DNA of 64,000 bases, taken from assembly GCA_964581115.1 (NCBI GenBank), contig CAZOMY010000013.1, positions 13,788-77,787 of the forward strand, read 5' to 3'. The notes beneath the pieces are model-generated. The model made no database searches. It saw only the letters and a program-made list of their open reading frames with translations, and had not been told where the DNA came from. This document shows, one piece after another, positions 34,194 to 42,772 of the stretch (position 1 is the first letter of the stretch; each line of letters begins with the position of its first letter). The position numbers and the translations under genes were made by a program. The DNA is from 2-02-FULL-55-14 sp964581115. Lineage in GTDB: Bacteria; Bacteroidota; Ignavibacteria; UBA10030.

Positions 34194-35111
34194 ATGCCCA
34201 TCAAACCTGTCGAAACCATCTGGATGAACGGACGGCTGGTGCCGTGGAACGACGCGAAGATCCACATTCTCTCGCACGTCATCCACTACGGCTCCAGCTG
34301 GTTCGAAGGCATCCGCTGCTATGATACCAAGAGGGGCTCGGCCATTTTCCGGCTCGACGCCCATCTGCGGCGTCTATACGATTCGTGCAAGATCTATCGC
34401 GCGGAGGTCCCCTACTCGCGTCACGAGATCGAAGAAGCGATCAAGCAAACGATCAACGCAAACCGCCTGAAGGCCTGCTACATCCGCCCCATCGTCTACC
34501 GCGGCTACGGCGAAGTGGGCGTCAACCCGGTCAACTGTCCCATCGATGTCGCCGTCGCCGTGTGGGAATGGGGGGCGTATCTCGGTCCCGAAGCCCTGGA
34601 GCGGGGCATCGACGTCGGCGTCTCTTCATGGCGGCGGCCGGCACCCGATACGCTCCCGACGATCGCCAAGTCAGGGGGCAATTATCTCAACTCGCAGCTC
34701 ATCCGTCTCGAAGCGATGGCGGCGGGATATGCCGAGGGGATCGCACTCGACGTCTTCGGCAACGTGAGCGAGGGAAGCGGTGAGAACATCTTCCTCGTTC
34801 GGGAGAAGACGATCTTCACGCCGCCGATCGCCGCGGCGCTCCTGCCGGGCGTCACGCGTTCAACGGTCGTGACGCTGGCGCGCGAGCTCGGCTATCCCAT
34901 CGTGGAAATGAACATTCCACGCGAGATGTTGTTCACCGTCGAGGAGGTCTTTTTTACGGGCACCGCCGCCGAGATCACGCCCGTCCGGTCCGTCGATCGC
35001 GTCACCGTCGGCGAAGGGCATCCGGGTCCCGTGACGAAGGAGATCCAGGCGGCTTTCTTCGACGTTATCAAGAACGGCAACGACAAGTTCCACTGGCTGA
35101 CTTTCCTGTAA
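34194..35111 (+). CDS. ilvE: Branched-chain amino acid aminotransferase
   Basis: 305 residues of class IV PLP aminotransferase. HILSHVIHYGSSWFEGIRCY near the start, the PLP lysine K159 in AKSGGNYLNSQL (the same number as in E. coli IlvE), ALDVFGNVSEGSGENIFLV and FFTGTAAEITPV are all typical. It transfers the amino group between glutamate and the branched-chain 2-oxo acids. It follows the acyltransferase by 21 bases. No ribosome site is clear. A link to sphingolipid synthesis through branched fatty-acid primers is conceivable but not shown. Confidence 0.94.
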   Translation: MPIKPVETIWMNGRLVPWNDAKIHILSHVIHYGSSWFEGIRCYDTKRGSAIFRLDAHLRRLYDSCKIYRAEVPYSRHEIEEAIKQTINANRLKACYIRPIVYRGYGEVGVNPVNCPIDVAVAVWEWGAYLGPEALERGIDVGVSSWRRPAPDTLPTIAKSGGNYLNSQLIRLEAMAAGYAEGIALDVFGNVSEGSGENIFLVREKTIFTPPIAAALLPGVTRSTVVTLARELGYPIVEMNIPREMLFTVEEVFFTGTAAEITPVRSVDRVTVGEGHPGPVTKEIQAAFFDVIKNGNDKFHWLTFL

Positions 35112-35131
35112 GCCGAAAGCGGGCGATCGCC

Positions 35132-35698
35132 ATGGGCGAGAAACGTTCGATCTCCGACAGCAGTCTCTGGAAGAACATCTTCACCGGCCGTCGAGTGAAG
35201 GCGGGGTCCACGGAGGACCTGCTGAGCCGCGTGCCCGCCTTCTCGATCCTCTCGCCGCGCGAGCTCAAGGAGGTGGCGGCCATCGTTCACCGGCGCGAGT
35301 ACCGGTCGGGCGAGCCGGTCTTCTACCAGGGAGACCCGGGATTGGGCATGTACATCATCCAGGAGGGGGAGGTGTCGATCACGATCGCGGGAAAGGACGG
35401 GCAGCAGCGCGAGTTGGTGATACTGGGCGAGGGGGACTTCTTCGGCGAGCTGGCCCTGCTCGATGAGTCGCCGCGTTCGGCCAATGCCGTCTGCAAGACC
35501 GATGCGCAGCTGATCGGCTTCTTCCGTCCAGACCTGTTCGAGTTGATCGAAAAGAAGGCTTCGCTCGGCATCAAGATCGTGCTGAAACTTGCCGAGATCG
35601 TCGCGATGCGGCTGCGAAACACCGACAAGGAACTGTCGCACCTGCGAAGTCAGTTGGAACACGCCGAGGCCGGAAAGTCGAACGCATCGAACGCCTGA
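35132..35698 (+). CDS. Cyclic-nucleotide-binding (CRP-like sensor) domain protein
   Basis: 188 residues with one cNMP-binding beta-roll (about 35-150). YRSGEPVFYQGDPGLGMYII and the phosphate-binding cassette GDFFGELALLDESPRSANAV are clear. There is no DNA-binding helix-turn-helix; the C-terminus is a helical, probably coiled-coil tail (about 150-180). It is therefore not a transcription factor by itself but a cAMP/cGMP-responsive or ligand-free regulatory module. It follows ilvE by 20 bases. A hairpin follows. Confidence 0.88.
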   Translation: MGEKRSISDSSLWKNIFTGRRVKAGSTEDLLSRVPAFSILSPRELKEVAAIVHRREYRSGEPVFYQGDPGLGMYIIQEGEVSITIAGKDGQQRELVILGEGDFFGELALLDESPRSANAVCKTDAQLIGFFRPDLFELIEKKASLGIKIVLKLAEIVAMRLRNTDKELSHLRSQLEHAEAGKSNASNA

Positions 35699-35726
35699 TC
35701 GACGAACGGTCCGGACAAGGAACTGC

Positions 35727-35755
35727 GAAGCCCCTCTGAGGTTCGGAGGGGCTTC
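35727..35755 (+). terminator. Hairpin after the cNMP-binding gene
   Basis: Perfect 10-bp stem GAAGCCCCTC / GAGGGGCTTC with a 9-base loop. No T tract follows, so termination is likely but not certain. Confidence 0.6.
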
Positions 35756-35781
35756 GGCGTGTACGGACGTTTCTCGGGTAA

Positions 35782-35880
35782 GAAAAGCATGACACCGAGG
35801 TCCACAGAGTTTACACAGAGAACCAGAGAGTAATGGCGGTTGTTCCCTCCCTCTGTTCTTGCGCTCTTTGCGTTCTCTGC
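35782..35880. repeat. CACAGAG dispersed repeat, copy 1
   Basis: GAAAAGCAT.ACACCGAG.T followed by CCACAG is shared almost base for base with 48425-48462. The further segment ACACAGAGAACCAGAGAG recurs inverted near 48.57 kb. The right part (CTCTGTTCTTGCGCTCTTTG) is a degenerate inverted counterpart. Fills the gap before the convergent minus-strand gene. Confidence 0.65.
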
Positions 35881-35893
35881 GACTATGATTCTT

Positions 35894-36877
35894 CTATGAA
35901 TGTCGTCGTTGCACGAACTCCACGAACTGCAGCAGCGAAGCTTTCGCGTCGGATTCGGGTAGTCCGGCAATGGATGCGCGAGCTTGGTCGGCGAAGCCGG
36001 CGGCCCTCGACTCGGCATAGTCGATGCCCCCCTGCGCCTCGACGAAATCGATGATCCAGGTGATCTCCCGCGCCGTCGCCCCGCGGCGGACCATCTTGAG
36101 AGCTTTCGCGGCGTCGGGCCGGGGTCCGGACCTGAGGGCATGGATCAGCGGGAGCGTGAGCTTCTTCTCTTTGATGTCGAGTCCCGTCGGCTTCCCGATG
36201 ATGGACCGGCGTCCTCGGTAGTCGAGGATGTCATCCCGGATCTGGAAGGCGAGCCCGACCTGCTCGCCGAAGGTCCGGAAGGAGGCATGCCATGAACCGT
36301 TCTCGCTGGATGAGCGGGCCCCCACCTCCGTGCAGGTCGACAGCAAGGATGCGGTCTTGTCTCCGATGATTTGCAGGTAGGTCTCTTCGTTGATGTCGAG
36401 CTGTCGGCTCTTCTGGGCCTGCAGGAGCTCGCCTTCGCTCATCCGCCGGACAGCGGTCGACGTGCAGTGGAGGAAGTCATAGTCCCTGTGGTCAAGCGCG
36501 AGCAGGAGGCCTTTGGCCAACAGGTAGTCTCCGAACAGGACGGCGATCTTGTTCTTCCAGACGGCGTTGATCGAGGCCAGTCCCCGCCGGGTGTCGGCAT
36601 CGTCGACGACATCGTCGTGCACGAGCGTGGCGGTGTGCAGGGTCTCGACGAGGGCAGCTCCCCGGTGGGTGCGCTCGGTGACCCCGCCGCAGGCCTTGGC
36701 GCTGAGGAAGACGAGCAGGGGTCGCACCCGCTTGCCCTTCTGCCGCAGGACATACCGGGTGACGACGTCAAGAAGCCCCACCTTGGACGCCAAGGAATCG
36801 CGGAAGGTCCGCTCAAAGTGCCGCAGGTCGTCGGCGACAGGTGCTCGCAGGAGGTCGATGGCTGAAGAGCGGATCAT
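35894..36877 (-). CDS. Polyprenyl (isoprenoid) diphosphate synthase
   Basis: 327 residues, all helical, IspA/IspB superfamily. The first aspartate-rich motif is LVHDDVVDDADTRRG and the second QIRDDILDYRG; KGKRVRPLLVFLSA and GDKTASLLSTC flank them. The enzyme condenses isopentenyl diphosphate onto an allylic primer, probably giving the long chain of menaquinone (octaprenyl/heptaprenyl type), but chain length cannot be read safely. ATG 36877 overlaps the tatC stop by four bases. A longer open frame upstream in the same frame is only the shadow of tatC. Confidence 0.92.
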   Translation of the reverse strand: MIRSSAIDLLRAPVADDLRHFERTFRDSLASKVGLLDVVTRYVLRQKGKRVRPLLVFLSAKACGGVTERTHRGAALVETLHTATLVHDDVVDDADTRRGLASINAVWKNKIAVLFGDYLLAKGLLLALDHRDYDFLHCTSTAVRRMSEGELLQAQKSRQLDINEETYLQIIGDKTASLLSTCTEVGARSSSENGSWHASFRTFGEQVGLAFQIRDDILDYRGRRSIIGKPTGLDIKEKKLTLPLIHALRSGPRPDAAKALKMVRRGATAREITWIIDFVEAQGGIDYAESRAAGFADQARASIAGLPESDAKASLLQFVEFVQRRHS

Positions 36878-37644
36878 GCGCCTGCCTCGCTTGGACGCCT
36901 CTTTCCCGACGCCGCCGCGACAAAGATGCTGACCTCGTACAAGATCAGCATGGGGGCGGCAAGGAGGACCTGCGTTACGATGTCGGGCGTCGGCGTGACG
37001 AGCGCCGAGATCACCAGGATCCCGACGATGGCGTGGCGGCGGTACTTCCTCATGAATGCCGGCGTGAGCAGGCCCATCTTGGCCAGGAAGTACGAGATCA
37101 TGGGCAGTTCGAAGACGAGCCCGGCACCGGCCAGGAGCGCCAGGACGAAGCTCACGTACTGATCGGTCGCGATGTTCAGGTCGATGTTCTGCGTGCCGAA
37201 GGTGGCGAAGAACGAAAGCGCCGTGGGCAGCAGGATGAAGTAGGCGAAGGCCACGCCGGCAAAGAAGCACAGCGTTGTGAAGAAGACGATCTTTGAGATG
37301 GCGCGTCGCTCGTTGGGGAGGAGCCCCGGAGCGACGAACCTCCAGAGCCACCACAGCGTGTTCGGCATGGAGATGATAAAGCCGCACACGAGCACGGCCT
37401 CCATGTAAAGCACGATGATGCCGTACGGCGACAGGACCTGCGCCTTCAGGCCCACCCCCCGCAACGGGCCGAGGAGGATGTCGTTGACGATCACGTCGGC
37501 GTAGATCGAGCAGGCGATCGTGCCGATCAGGATGCCGATGACGGCCTTGATGACCGACCACCGAAGCTCCTCCAAGTGGTCGAAGAACGTCATCTCGCGA
37601 CCTTCCGGCTCACCGGCGGCGTCGGGAGTGCCGAGCGGCGACAT
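36874..37644 (-). CDS. tatC: Sec-independent protein translocase TatC
   Basis: 256 residues with six membrane helices. The N-terminal motif TFFDHLEELRWSVIKA with the essential glutamate, the loop LWWLWRFVAPGLLPNERR, and RRHAIVGILVISALVTPTPD are diagnostic. TatC is the receptor for twin-arginine signal peptides in the inner membrane. tatA/B genes are not in the window. It starts three bases after the glyA stop and overlaps the polyprenyl synthase gene, so glyA, tatC and the synthase form an operon. Confidence 0.94.
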   Translation of the reverse strand: MSPLGTPDAAGEPEGREMTFFDHLEELRWSVIKAVIGILIGTIACSIYADVIVNDILLGPLRGVGLKAQVLSPYGIIVLYMEAVLVCGFIISMPNTLWWLWRFVAPGLLPNERRAISKIVFFTTLCFFAGVAFAYFILLPTALSFFATFGTQNIDLNIATDQYVSFVLALLAGAGLVFELPMISYFLAKMGLLTPAFMRKYRRHAIVGILVISALVTPTPDIVTQVLLAAPMLILYEVSIFVAAASGKRRPSEAGA

Positions 37645-37647
37645 CGA

Positions 37648-38949
37648 TCAGGCCTTCGTCAGTTCCGGATAGAGCGGGAACCCCGAGCACAGGTTCCTCA
37701 CCTCGCGACTGATCGATTCCAGCGTCGAATCGTCGGTGCGGGCCTGAAGCGCTTTGTCGATCAAGCCGGCGATGGCCTTCATCTCGCCTTCCTTCATTCC
37801 CCGCGTCGTCAGGGCCGGCGTGCCGATCCGGATCCCGCTCGTGATCAGCGGCGACTTGTCATCGAACGGCACGGCGTTCTTATTGACGGTGATGCCAGCA
37901 CGGTCGAGTGCCTCCTGCGCCTCTTTTCCCGTGATCCCTTTGTTCCGCAGGTCGATAAGCATCAGGTGATTGTCGGTACCGCCCGAGACGATCTGGTAAC
38001 CGAGGTCCGTCATGGCTGCCGCGAGCGCCTGAGCATTGGAGATGACCTGGGCGGCATAGGTCATGAAGGAGGGCTGAAGGTTCTCGCCGAAGCCAACCGC
38101 TTTCGCGGCGATGACGTGCATGAGCGGACCGCCCTGCACGCCCGGGATCACCATGGAGTCGAGCAGTTCCGACATCAACTTGGGCCGACCCGACTTGGGC
38201 CAGACGAGGCCGAAGGGGTTCTCGTAGTCCTTTCCCATGAGAATGAGGCCGCCGCGCGGTCCGCGCAGGGTCTTGTGCGTGGTCGAGGTCACGACGTGGC
38301 AGTGGGGCACCGGGTCGTTCAGCAATCGCATGGCGATGAGCCCGGCCGGATGGGCGATGTCGGCGAACAGGAAGGCGCCCACCTCGTCGGCGATGCGGCG
38401 AAAGGCCGCGTAGTCGATGTTGCGCGAGTAAGCGCTGGCCCCGACGGTGATCATTTTGGGTCGCTCGCGGCGCGCGGCATCGGCCACCGCGTCGTAGTCG
38501 ATCCGTCCCGTCGTCCGGTCAATGCCGTAGGCGGTGAACTGATAGAGCTGGCCGGAGAAGTTGACGGGCGAGCCGTGCGTCAGGTGGCCGCCGTGCGACA
38601 GGTCCATGCCCATCACCTTGTCTCCCGGCTTGAGGAAGGTGAAATAGACGGCCATGTTCGCTTGTGAGCCCGAATGCGGCTGGACGTTGGCGTAGGCGGC
38701 GCCGAACAGCTTCTTCGCGCGGTCGCGCGCGAGGTCCTCGGCGACGTCGACAAATTCGCAGCCTCCGTAGTAGCGCCTGCCGGGGTAGCCTTCGGCATAT
38801 TTGTTGTTCAGGACGGTTCCAAGCGCTTCGAGCACGGCCAGGCTGGCGAAATTCTCGGATGCGATCAGTTCCAGCTTTGTATTCTGGCGGTCCAATTCTG
38901 CCCGAACGGCGGCGTAGACCTCGGGATCGTTGTGCGCGAGTTGGGTCAT
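37648..38949 (-). CDS. glyA: Serine hydroxymethyltransferase
   Basis: 433 residues. The PLP lysine is K226 in TTHKTLRGPRGG; LIASENFASLAVLEALGTVL, YPGRRYYGGCEFVD and PHSGSQANMAVYF mark the family. The enzyme interconverts serine and glycine and charges tetrahydrofolate with a one-carbon unit, and so links to the folate and purine genes elsewhere in the window. It is the first gene of an operon with tatC and a polyprenyl synthase. The upstream side holds a short GGAGAATAGA simple repeat and no recognised promoter. Confidence 0.96.
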   Translation of the reverse strand: MTQLAHNDPEVYAAVRAELDRQNTKLELIASENFASLAVLEALGTVLNNKYAEGYPGRRYYGGCEFVDVAEDLARDRAKKLFGAAYANVQPHSGSQANMAVYFTFLKPGDKVMGMDLSHGGHLTHGSPVNFSGQLYQFTAYGIDRTTGRIDYDAVADAARRERPKMITVGASAYSRNIDYAAFRRIADEVGAFLFADIAHPAGLIAMRLLNDPVPHCHVVTSTTHKTLRGPRGGLILMGKDYENPFGLVWPKSGRPKLMSELLDSMVIPGVQGGPLMHVIAAKAVGFGENLQPSFMTYAAQVISNAQALAAAMTDLGYQIVSGGTDNHLMLIDLRNKGITGKEAQEALDRAGITVNKNAVPFDDKSPLITSGIRIGTPALTTRGMKEGEMKAIAGLIDKALQARTDDSTLESISREVRNLCSGFPLYPELTKA

Positions 38950-38956
38950 GGCGGAA

Positions 38957-38986
38957 AATGGAGAGTAGAGAATGGAGAATAGAGAT
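38957..38986. repeat. Degenerate (GGAGAATAGA)n simple repeat upstream of glyA
   Basis: Three imperfect units of AATGGAGA(G/A)TAGAG. A related pyrimidine version lies at about 63865-63895 before rfbA. Meaning unknown. Confidence 0.5.
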
Positions 38987-39024
38987 GGGAGGATCGTTGT
39001 GCGGGGGTGATATGATCCATCAGT

Positions 39025-39471
39025 TCATAGATCCAGTTTCCGCACCCTCCTCATATGTCTCTCGTCGCCGTCAAACTTCGTTGAGAGAAAGATCGACACG
39101 ATATCCAGGGCCTGTTCCCATCCCGTCAGGCGCTCGCCGATGCACAGAACGTTTGCGTCGTTGTGCTGTCGGGAAAGGCGGGCGGCGGTGGCCGACTCGC
39201 AGACCGCGGCGCGCACTCCCTTGTGCTTGTTGGCGGCGATCGACATTCCGATGCCCGTTCCGCAGATCAGCACCCCCATGGCCGCCTCACCCGAGCTGAC
39301 GGCTCGCGCGACGGCATGTCCCCAATCGGGGTAGTCTGTCGATGAGGCGTCCGTCGGGCCAAGATCGCGGACGTCGTGCCCCTGCGACCGGAGCAATTCA
39401 ACGATCCGTCGCTTGTAATCAAACCCGGCGTGATCGCTGCCGATGGCGATGGTCGTGCGGTTTGAGGTCAA
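39025..39471 (-). CDS. rpiB: Ribose 5-phosphate isomerase B
   Basis: 148 residues from a TTG start, the usual RpiB length. TIAIGSDHAGFDYKR, the active-site CGTGIGMSIAANKHKGVRAA and the helix SRQHNDANVLCIGERLTG are characteristic. It interconverts ribose and ribulose 5-phosphates. A longer frame would add 30 residues translated from a promoter and repeat region, so TTG at 39471 was chosen. The predicted promoter ends about 25 bases upstream of it. Confidence 0.9.
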   Translation of the reverse strand: MTSNRTTIAIGSDHAGFDYKRRIVELLRSQGHDVRDLGPTDASSTDYPDWGHAVARAVSSGEAAMGVLICGTGIGMSIAANKHKGVRAAVCESATAARLSRQHNDANVLCIGERLTGWEQALDIVSIFLSTKFDGDERHMRRVRKLDL

Positions 39472-39494
39472 GGATGGCTCCAGAGAAAGCAGAG

Positions 39495-39526
39495 GGAAAA
39501 TAATCCACGAATGAACACGAAGACAA
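39495..39526 (-). promoter_or_regulatory. Promoter of rpiB, TTG-N21-TATTTTCC
   Basis: On the minus strand TTG (39526-39524), 21 bases, TATTTTCC (39502-39495), followed by the TTG start 24 bases later. Confidence 0.55.
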
Positions 39527-39550
39527 CGATGAAAAAGCAAGTGTGAAGAA

Positions 39551-39723
39551 GCAAACGGCAAGAAAAATGCAAACGGAAAGGAGCAAAGAGCGATCGCGGG
39601 ATCTGCACCCTTGAAGAGTCTCTTCTGTCGAGATGAGATGAACTTCCGTTGCTAAACCAACGCCCGATTCGCCGGTGAGTCTCGACTTGCTCCTTTCTTC
39701 TTATCCTCTTTCTTGCCCTTTGC
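39551..39723. repeat. GCAAGAAAA inverted-repeat element, locus 1
   Basis: The left arm (39551-39586) begins GCAAACGGCAAGAAA and ends GGAAAGGAGCAA; the right arm (39687-39723) read in reverse begins GCAAAGGGCAAGAAA and ends GAAAGGAGCAA. The core of about 100 bases has no coding content. It fills most of the gap between the outer-membrane protein gene and rpiB. Loci 2 and 3 lie at 53.2 and 60.2 kb. Confidence 0.6.
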
Positions 39724-39747
39724 CTTTTCTCACTTGCCTTTTCGCCC

Positions 39748-40968
39748 TCAATCTTCTTCGAAGTTGACGAACATCAACTCGCTGGCCGAGAATCCGACAG
39801 AGATCTGCAGGTACGTATCGCGTTGAAGGCCTCTCTCGGTCGTTCCGCGAATGCCCGCCTGCACGCCGAGGTTCATCCGTGCATCAGGTCCGATCGGAAC
39901 CGAGATGCCGGCTGTACCGAACAGGTCGTCGATCCCAATGCCGTTGAGTTGTACGTAGGTTTGCGTGTATCCACCCCCGAAACGGTAACCGATGCGCTGC
40001 CAAAAAGAGACATCGCCCGTGCGGGGAAGAAACTCCACACCGGCCGAGAGTCGGAGGGCATTCCTCAGACCCGGTTGCGCACGGCCGAACGCCTCCGCAT
40101 CCGACCATCCTTCATAGAGGATGTCCGCGATGACGTTGGCACGGGTGCCGATCTTGGCGGCGGCGCCGAATCCAAGCCGAAGAGGGAACGTCGCTTCACC
40201 GTTGGCCTGCAGGACCGTGTCGATGGCGAGGAATACGTCGTTCTGTTCGACGTCAGCCACGGTAGGCAACGCGGCCGTGAACGCGAACGTCACGGGAAGG
40301 CCGAGCCAGCGCTCGTCGAGGTCGACGGCGGTCCCGACCGTGAACTGAACGCCCTGGTGGTAGGTTGACCGCTCGATCTCCTCGTCGACGAAAGACTCAT
40401 CGACCAGGTCGATCGTGGTGAACTGCCGGAGGCGACCATAGAGATAATCGACGCCGACGCCGACGTGGACCGACGGAAGGATCGTCCCCGAGAGGTCCAA
40501 CCCGATCGACGAAAGACCGCCCCGTCCGAAGAAGCTTTGCGTGGAGGGTACGTCGGCCGTCAGGTCTTTGCGACGGATCGAGTAGCCGACCCGGCTCACG
40601 GGTCCGGTGCTGAGAGCAAGCGTCACGCCATGTTCGACGTCGATCGGGAATCCGACCGCGACGGCCTGAAGTCCTCCCATGCCGTAGACCGAATTGCCTC
40701 CGCTTTGCTCCGACCAAAATGAGGAATAGCCGAAGCTGGCGTCGAAGCGCGTTCGGAGCAGTCCGCCGTTCGCCGCTGGATTGGCCAGATTGATGAAGCC
40801 CTCTCCTCGGAGCGCCGATCCGCCTCCGCCCATGGCCCAGGTGCGGGAGCTTCCGAACCAGAGCAGATCGCCGATGCCGTACCGCGAGTAGACCGGTCCA
40901 CCGGCCGACAGGGCGGAGGTGAAGAGCAGGAGAAGGGCGCCGAGCGCCGTTGCGCGCTGACGGATCAT
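39748..40968 (-). CDS. Outer-membrane beta-barrel protein, last gene of the glgA operon
   Basis: 406 residues with a signal peptide ending at ALSAGG. The mature start PVYSRYGIGDLLWFG and then WAMGGGGSALRGEGFINLAN is the pattern of a Bacteroidota family of barrel proteins in which YSRYGIGDL is followed by a MGG.A motif and NPA. Alternating strands run to the C-terminus. The function is unknown; a porin or FadL-like transporter is possible. ATG 40968 overlaps the stop of the upstream lipoprotein gene (ATGA). A longer frame upstream is a shadow. Confidence 0.82.
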   Translation of the reverse strand: MIRQRATALGALLLLFTSALSAGGPVYSRYGIGDLLWFGSSRTWAMGGGGSALRGEGFINLANPAANGGLLRTRFDASFGYSSFWSEQSGGNSVYGMGGLQAVAVGFPIDVEHGVTLALSTGPVSRVGYSIRRKDLTADVPSTQSFFGRGGLSSIGLDLSGTILPSVHVGVGVDYLYGRLRQFTTIDLVDESFVDEEIERSTYHQGVQFTVGTAVDLDERWLGLPVTFAFTAALPTVADVEQNDVFLAIDTVLQANGEATFPLRLGFGAAAKIGTRANVIADILYEGWSDAEAFGRAQPGLRNALRLSAGVEFLPRTGDVSFWQRIGYRFGGGYTQTYVQLNGIGIDDLFGTAGISVPIGPDARMNLGVQAGIRGTTERGLQRDTYLQISVGFSASELMFVNFEED

Positions 40969-42182
40969 CGGCGGCCTCCGTATGTGGCGATCGCCTTGCT
41001 GTAGGTCAGGATGAGACGGGGCCGGATCTGGAGTGCCGCGCTCGCGCCGTGCAAGACGAATCGGTCGAAGTTCATGTTCTCCCGGTAGGCAGCCAGCATG
41101 ACCGTCGCGGGCGTGGTCGTCTGAAGCCATTGCTGCGCAAAAGCCGGCAGTCGAAAGGCGTACATCGGCATGCCGTTCAGGGTGGTCCGGTCGCTGACGA
41201 CCGCAGAGGCCTTGAGGGGCGCTGCATTCGCATCGACAAAGATGGCCAGCAGGGAATCGGGTGCGGCGACGATGTTTGACGCCGCAGAGTCGAGCGTGAT
41301 CTCGAGGACCGCATTGCCCACCGAGACCGGTCGGGGGAATGCGCTCACATCGAACGTCACCAGACCCCGATACGCCACTCCCGACTGCACGTACACCTTC
41401 GAGGGATCGAGCACGAGGTCGCCGGAGGGAAGGTCGGCCACGTAGCGCGACGTTCCGGTCGAGAAGACGGCCGAATTGCTAATGCCGTTCCTGCGGTAGG
41501 ACACCCGCAATCGCGGACGCGTGCCCGCGTCAAGATGCAGGAAGGAACCGTATCCCTGCACGAGGCCGTTCGCCGACCCGCGCAGGAAAACGCCGAGGTT
41601 CGTGACGCCGGAGTCGACGACGGTGGTGAACCACTGCCGCACGAGGGCCGTGTCCAGTGGGTACGAGACGGAGCCCGGAACGGTGTCGACGACCCCGGTA
41701 CCCACGCCGGGAGGAAGGGGGGCGCTTTCGACGTACAACCCGGAAGCCCGCACCGAGTCGTAGCTCAGCGAATCGCCGAACCATGGTCTGAGGGGACGGT
41801 GCATCGTGAACGCCGGCGTGAGCAACGAATCGCCGACAAAAGAGGTCCGGACCAGAATGAGGTCGGCGGCCTCGATGCTGACGCCGGTCAGCGTGTCGGG
41901 AAACTGCTCAAAGCGGACGAAGCTTCCCGCGACGAGCGTCTGCACTCCGCCGACGAAAAGCTGCTGAGGATACCAGACGGCCACCTCGGCATCGCCGCGC
42001 GCGGTCAGGGGGATCGCCCTTGTCGTTCCGCCGGCCTGCGCTGTTACTGTATCGACGATGAACAGGGGGAGGTCGCCGGCCGGAAGGACGCCGACGCCGA
42101 CGTCTGAGGGATCTTCGGCACAGCCCGGCCAGAGCGTAAGGAGCAGGACGGCAAACGACAGAAACAACCGGTGAAAGTTCAT
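40965..42182 (-). CDS. Lipoprotein, DUF4270-like (downstream of glgA-gmhB)
   Basis: 405 residues. Signal peptide with lipobox LWPGC; the Cys is residue 20. The body is beta-rich with GLVTFDVSAFPRPVSVGNAVLEITL-like stretches (shown here only in part: AVLEITLDSAASN), which recall the DNRLRE and DUF4270 families. In Bacteroidota a DUF4270 gene commonly sits just after a glycogen synthase gene, the same setting as here, which supports the guess. Role unknown, probably a surface or periplasmic lipoprotein. Translationally coupled to the following barrel protein. Confidence 0.75.
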   Translation of the reverse strand: MNFHRLFLSFAVLLLTLWPGCAEDPSDVGVGVLPAGDLPLFIVDTVTAQAGGTTRAIPLTARGDAEVAVWYPQQLFVGGVQTLVAGSFVRFEQFPDTLTGVSIEAADLILVRTSFVGDSLLTPAFTMHRPLRPWFGDSLSYDSVRASGLYVESAPLPPGVGTGVVDTVPGSVSYPLDTALVRQWFTTVVDSGVTNLGVFLRGSANGLVQGYGSFLHLDAGTRPRLRVSYRRNGISNSAVFSTGTSRYVADLPSGDLVLDPSKVYVQSGVAYRGLVTFDVSAFPRPVSVGNAVLEITLDSAASNIVAAPDSLLAIFVDANAAPLKASAVVSDRTTLNGMPMYAFRLPAFAQQWLQTTTPATVMLAAYRENMNFDRFVLHGASAALQIRPRLILTYSKAIATYGGRR

Positions 42183-42186
42183 AGAC

Positions 42187-42768
42187 TCAACGATGGTGAA
42201 CGTGATGCCGAATGTAGGACCAGGCAGCGTAGAGGTCGGCGGCGACGTGATCAACGGTGAGACGTTGCAGGCACTCTTCACGTTCCGTCACGCCATATCC
42301 GGTCAGGACCAGCACGGTACGGCATCCGGCACTGCGCCCGGCCTCCATGTCAACGCATCGGTCGCCGACGACAAAGGACGACGCGAGGTCGATGCCCAGC
42401 CGTTCTGCCGACCGGGTCAGCATGCCCGTGGCCGGTTTTCGACAATCGCACTCCACGTTGTACGGCGGGCGTCCGGCGGTCGGGTGGTGCGGGCAGTACT
42501 CAATGGCGTCGACCCGGGCCCCCTCGTCGGCAAGCAGGGCCTGCAGCCGGTCGTGGATGACGCCCAGATCGCGTTCCGTCAGGATCCCCCGCGCCACGCC
42601 CGATTGGTTCGTCATCACGACGACGGGGAGGCGTGCTTCGTTCGCCTCGCGGATCGCGCGGGCGGCGCCGGGCAGCAGGCGCAGTTCTTCGGGCGAGCGG
42701 AGAAAATCGACCTCGGTATTGATGGTGCCGTCGCGGTCGAGGAACAGCCCGGGGCGGAGTGGCTTCAC
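42187..42768 (-). CDS. gmhB: HAD-family heptose-bisphosphate phosphatase (GmhB-like)
   Basis: 193 residues of the HAD IIIA type. GLFLDRDGTINTEVDFL holds the nucleophile and acid/base Asp pair, VVMTNQSGVARG the second motif, the zinc-loop CPHHPTAGRPPYNVECDCRKP binds metal through Cys/His, and GDRCVDMEAGRSAGC is the final acidic motif. GmhB removes the 7-phosphate from D-glycero-D-manno-heptose 1,7-bisphosphate on the way to ADP- or GDP-heptose. Close relatives act on histidinol phosphate. It is placed four bases after glgA and four before the lipoprotein gene, so co-transcribed. Confidence 0.9.
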   Translation of the reverse strand: MKPLRPGLFLDRDGTINTEVDFLRSPEELRLLPGAARAIREANEARLPVVVMTNQSGVARGILTERDLGVIHDRLQALLADEGARVDAIEYCPHHPTAGRPPYNVECDCRKPATGMLTRSAERLGIDLASSFVVGDRCVDMEAGRSAGCRTVLVLTGYGVTEREECLQRLTVDHVAADLYAAWSYIRHHVHHR

Positions 42769-42772
42769 AACG

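Noticed and set aside
36878..37561. A 228-codon N-terminal extension of the polyprenyl synthase
   Set aside because: The extension is tatC read in another frame; the synthase motifs begin only after ATG 36877, which overlaps the tatC stop in the usual ATGA fashion.
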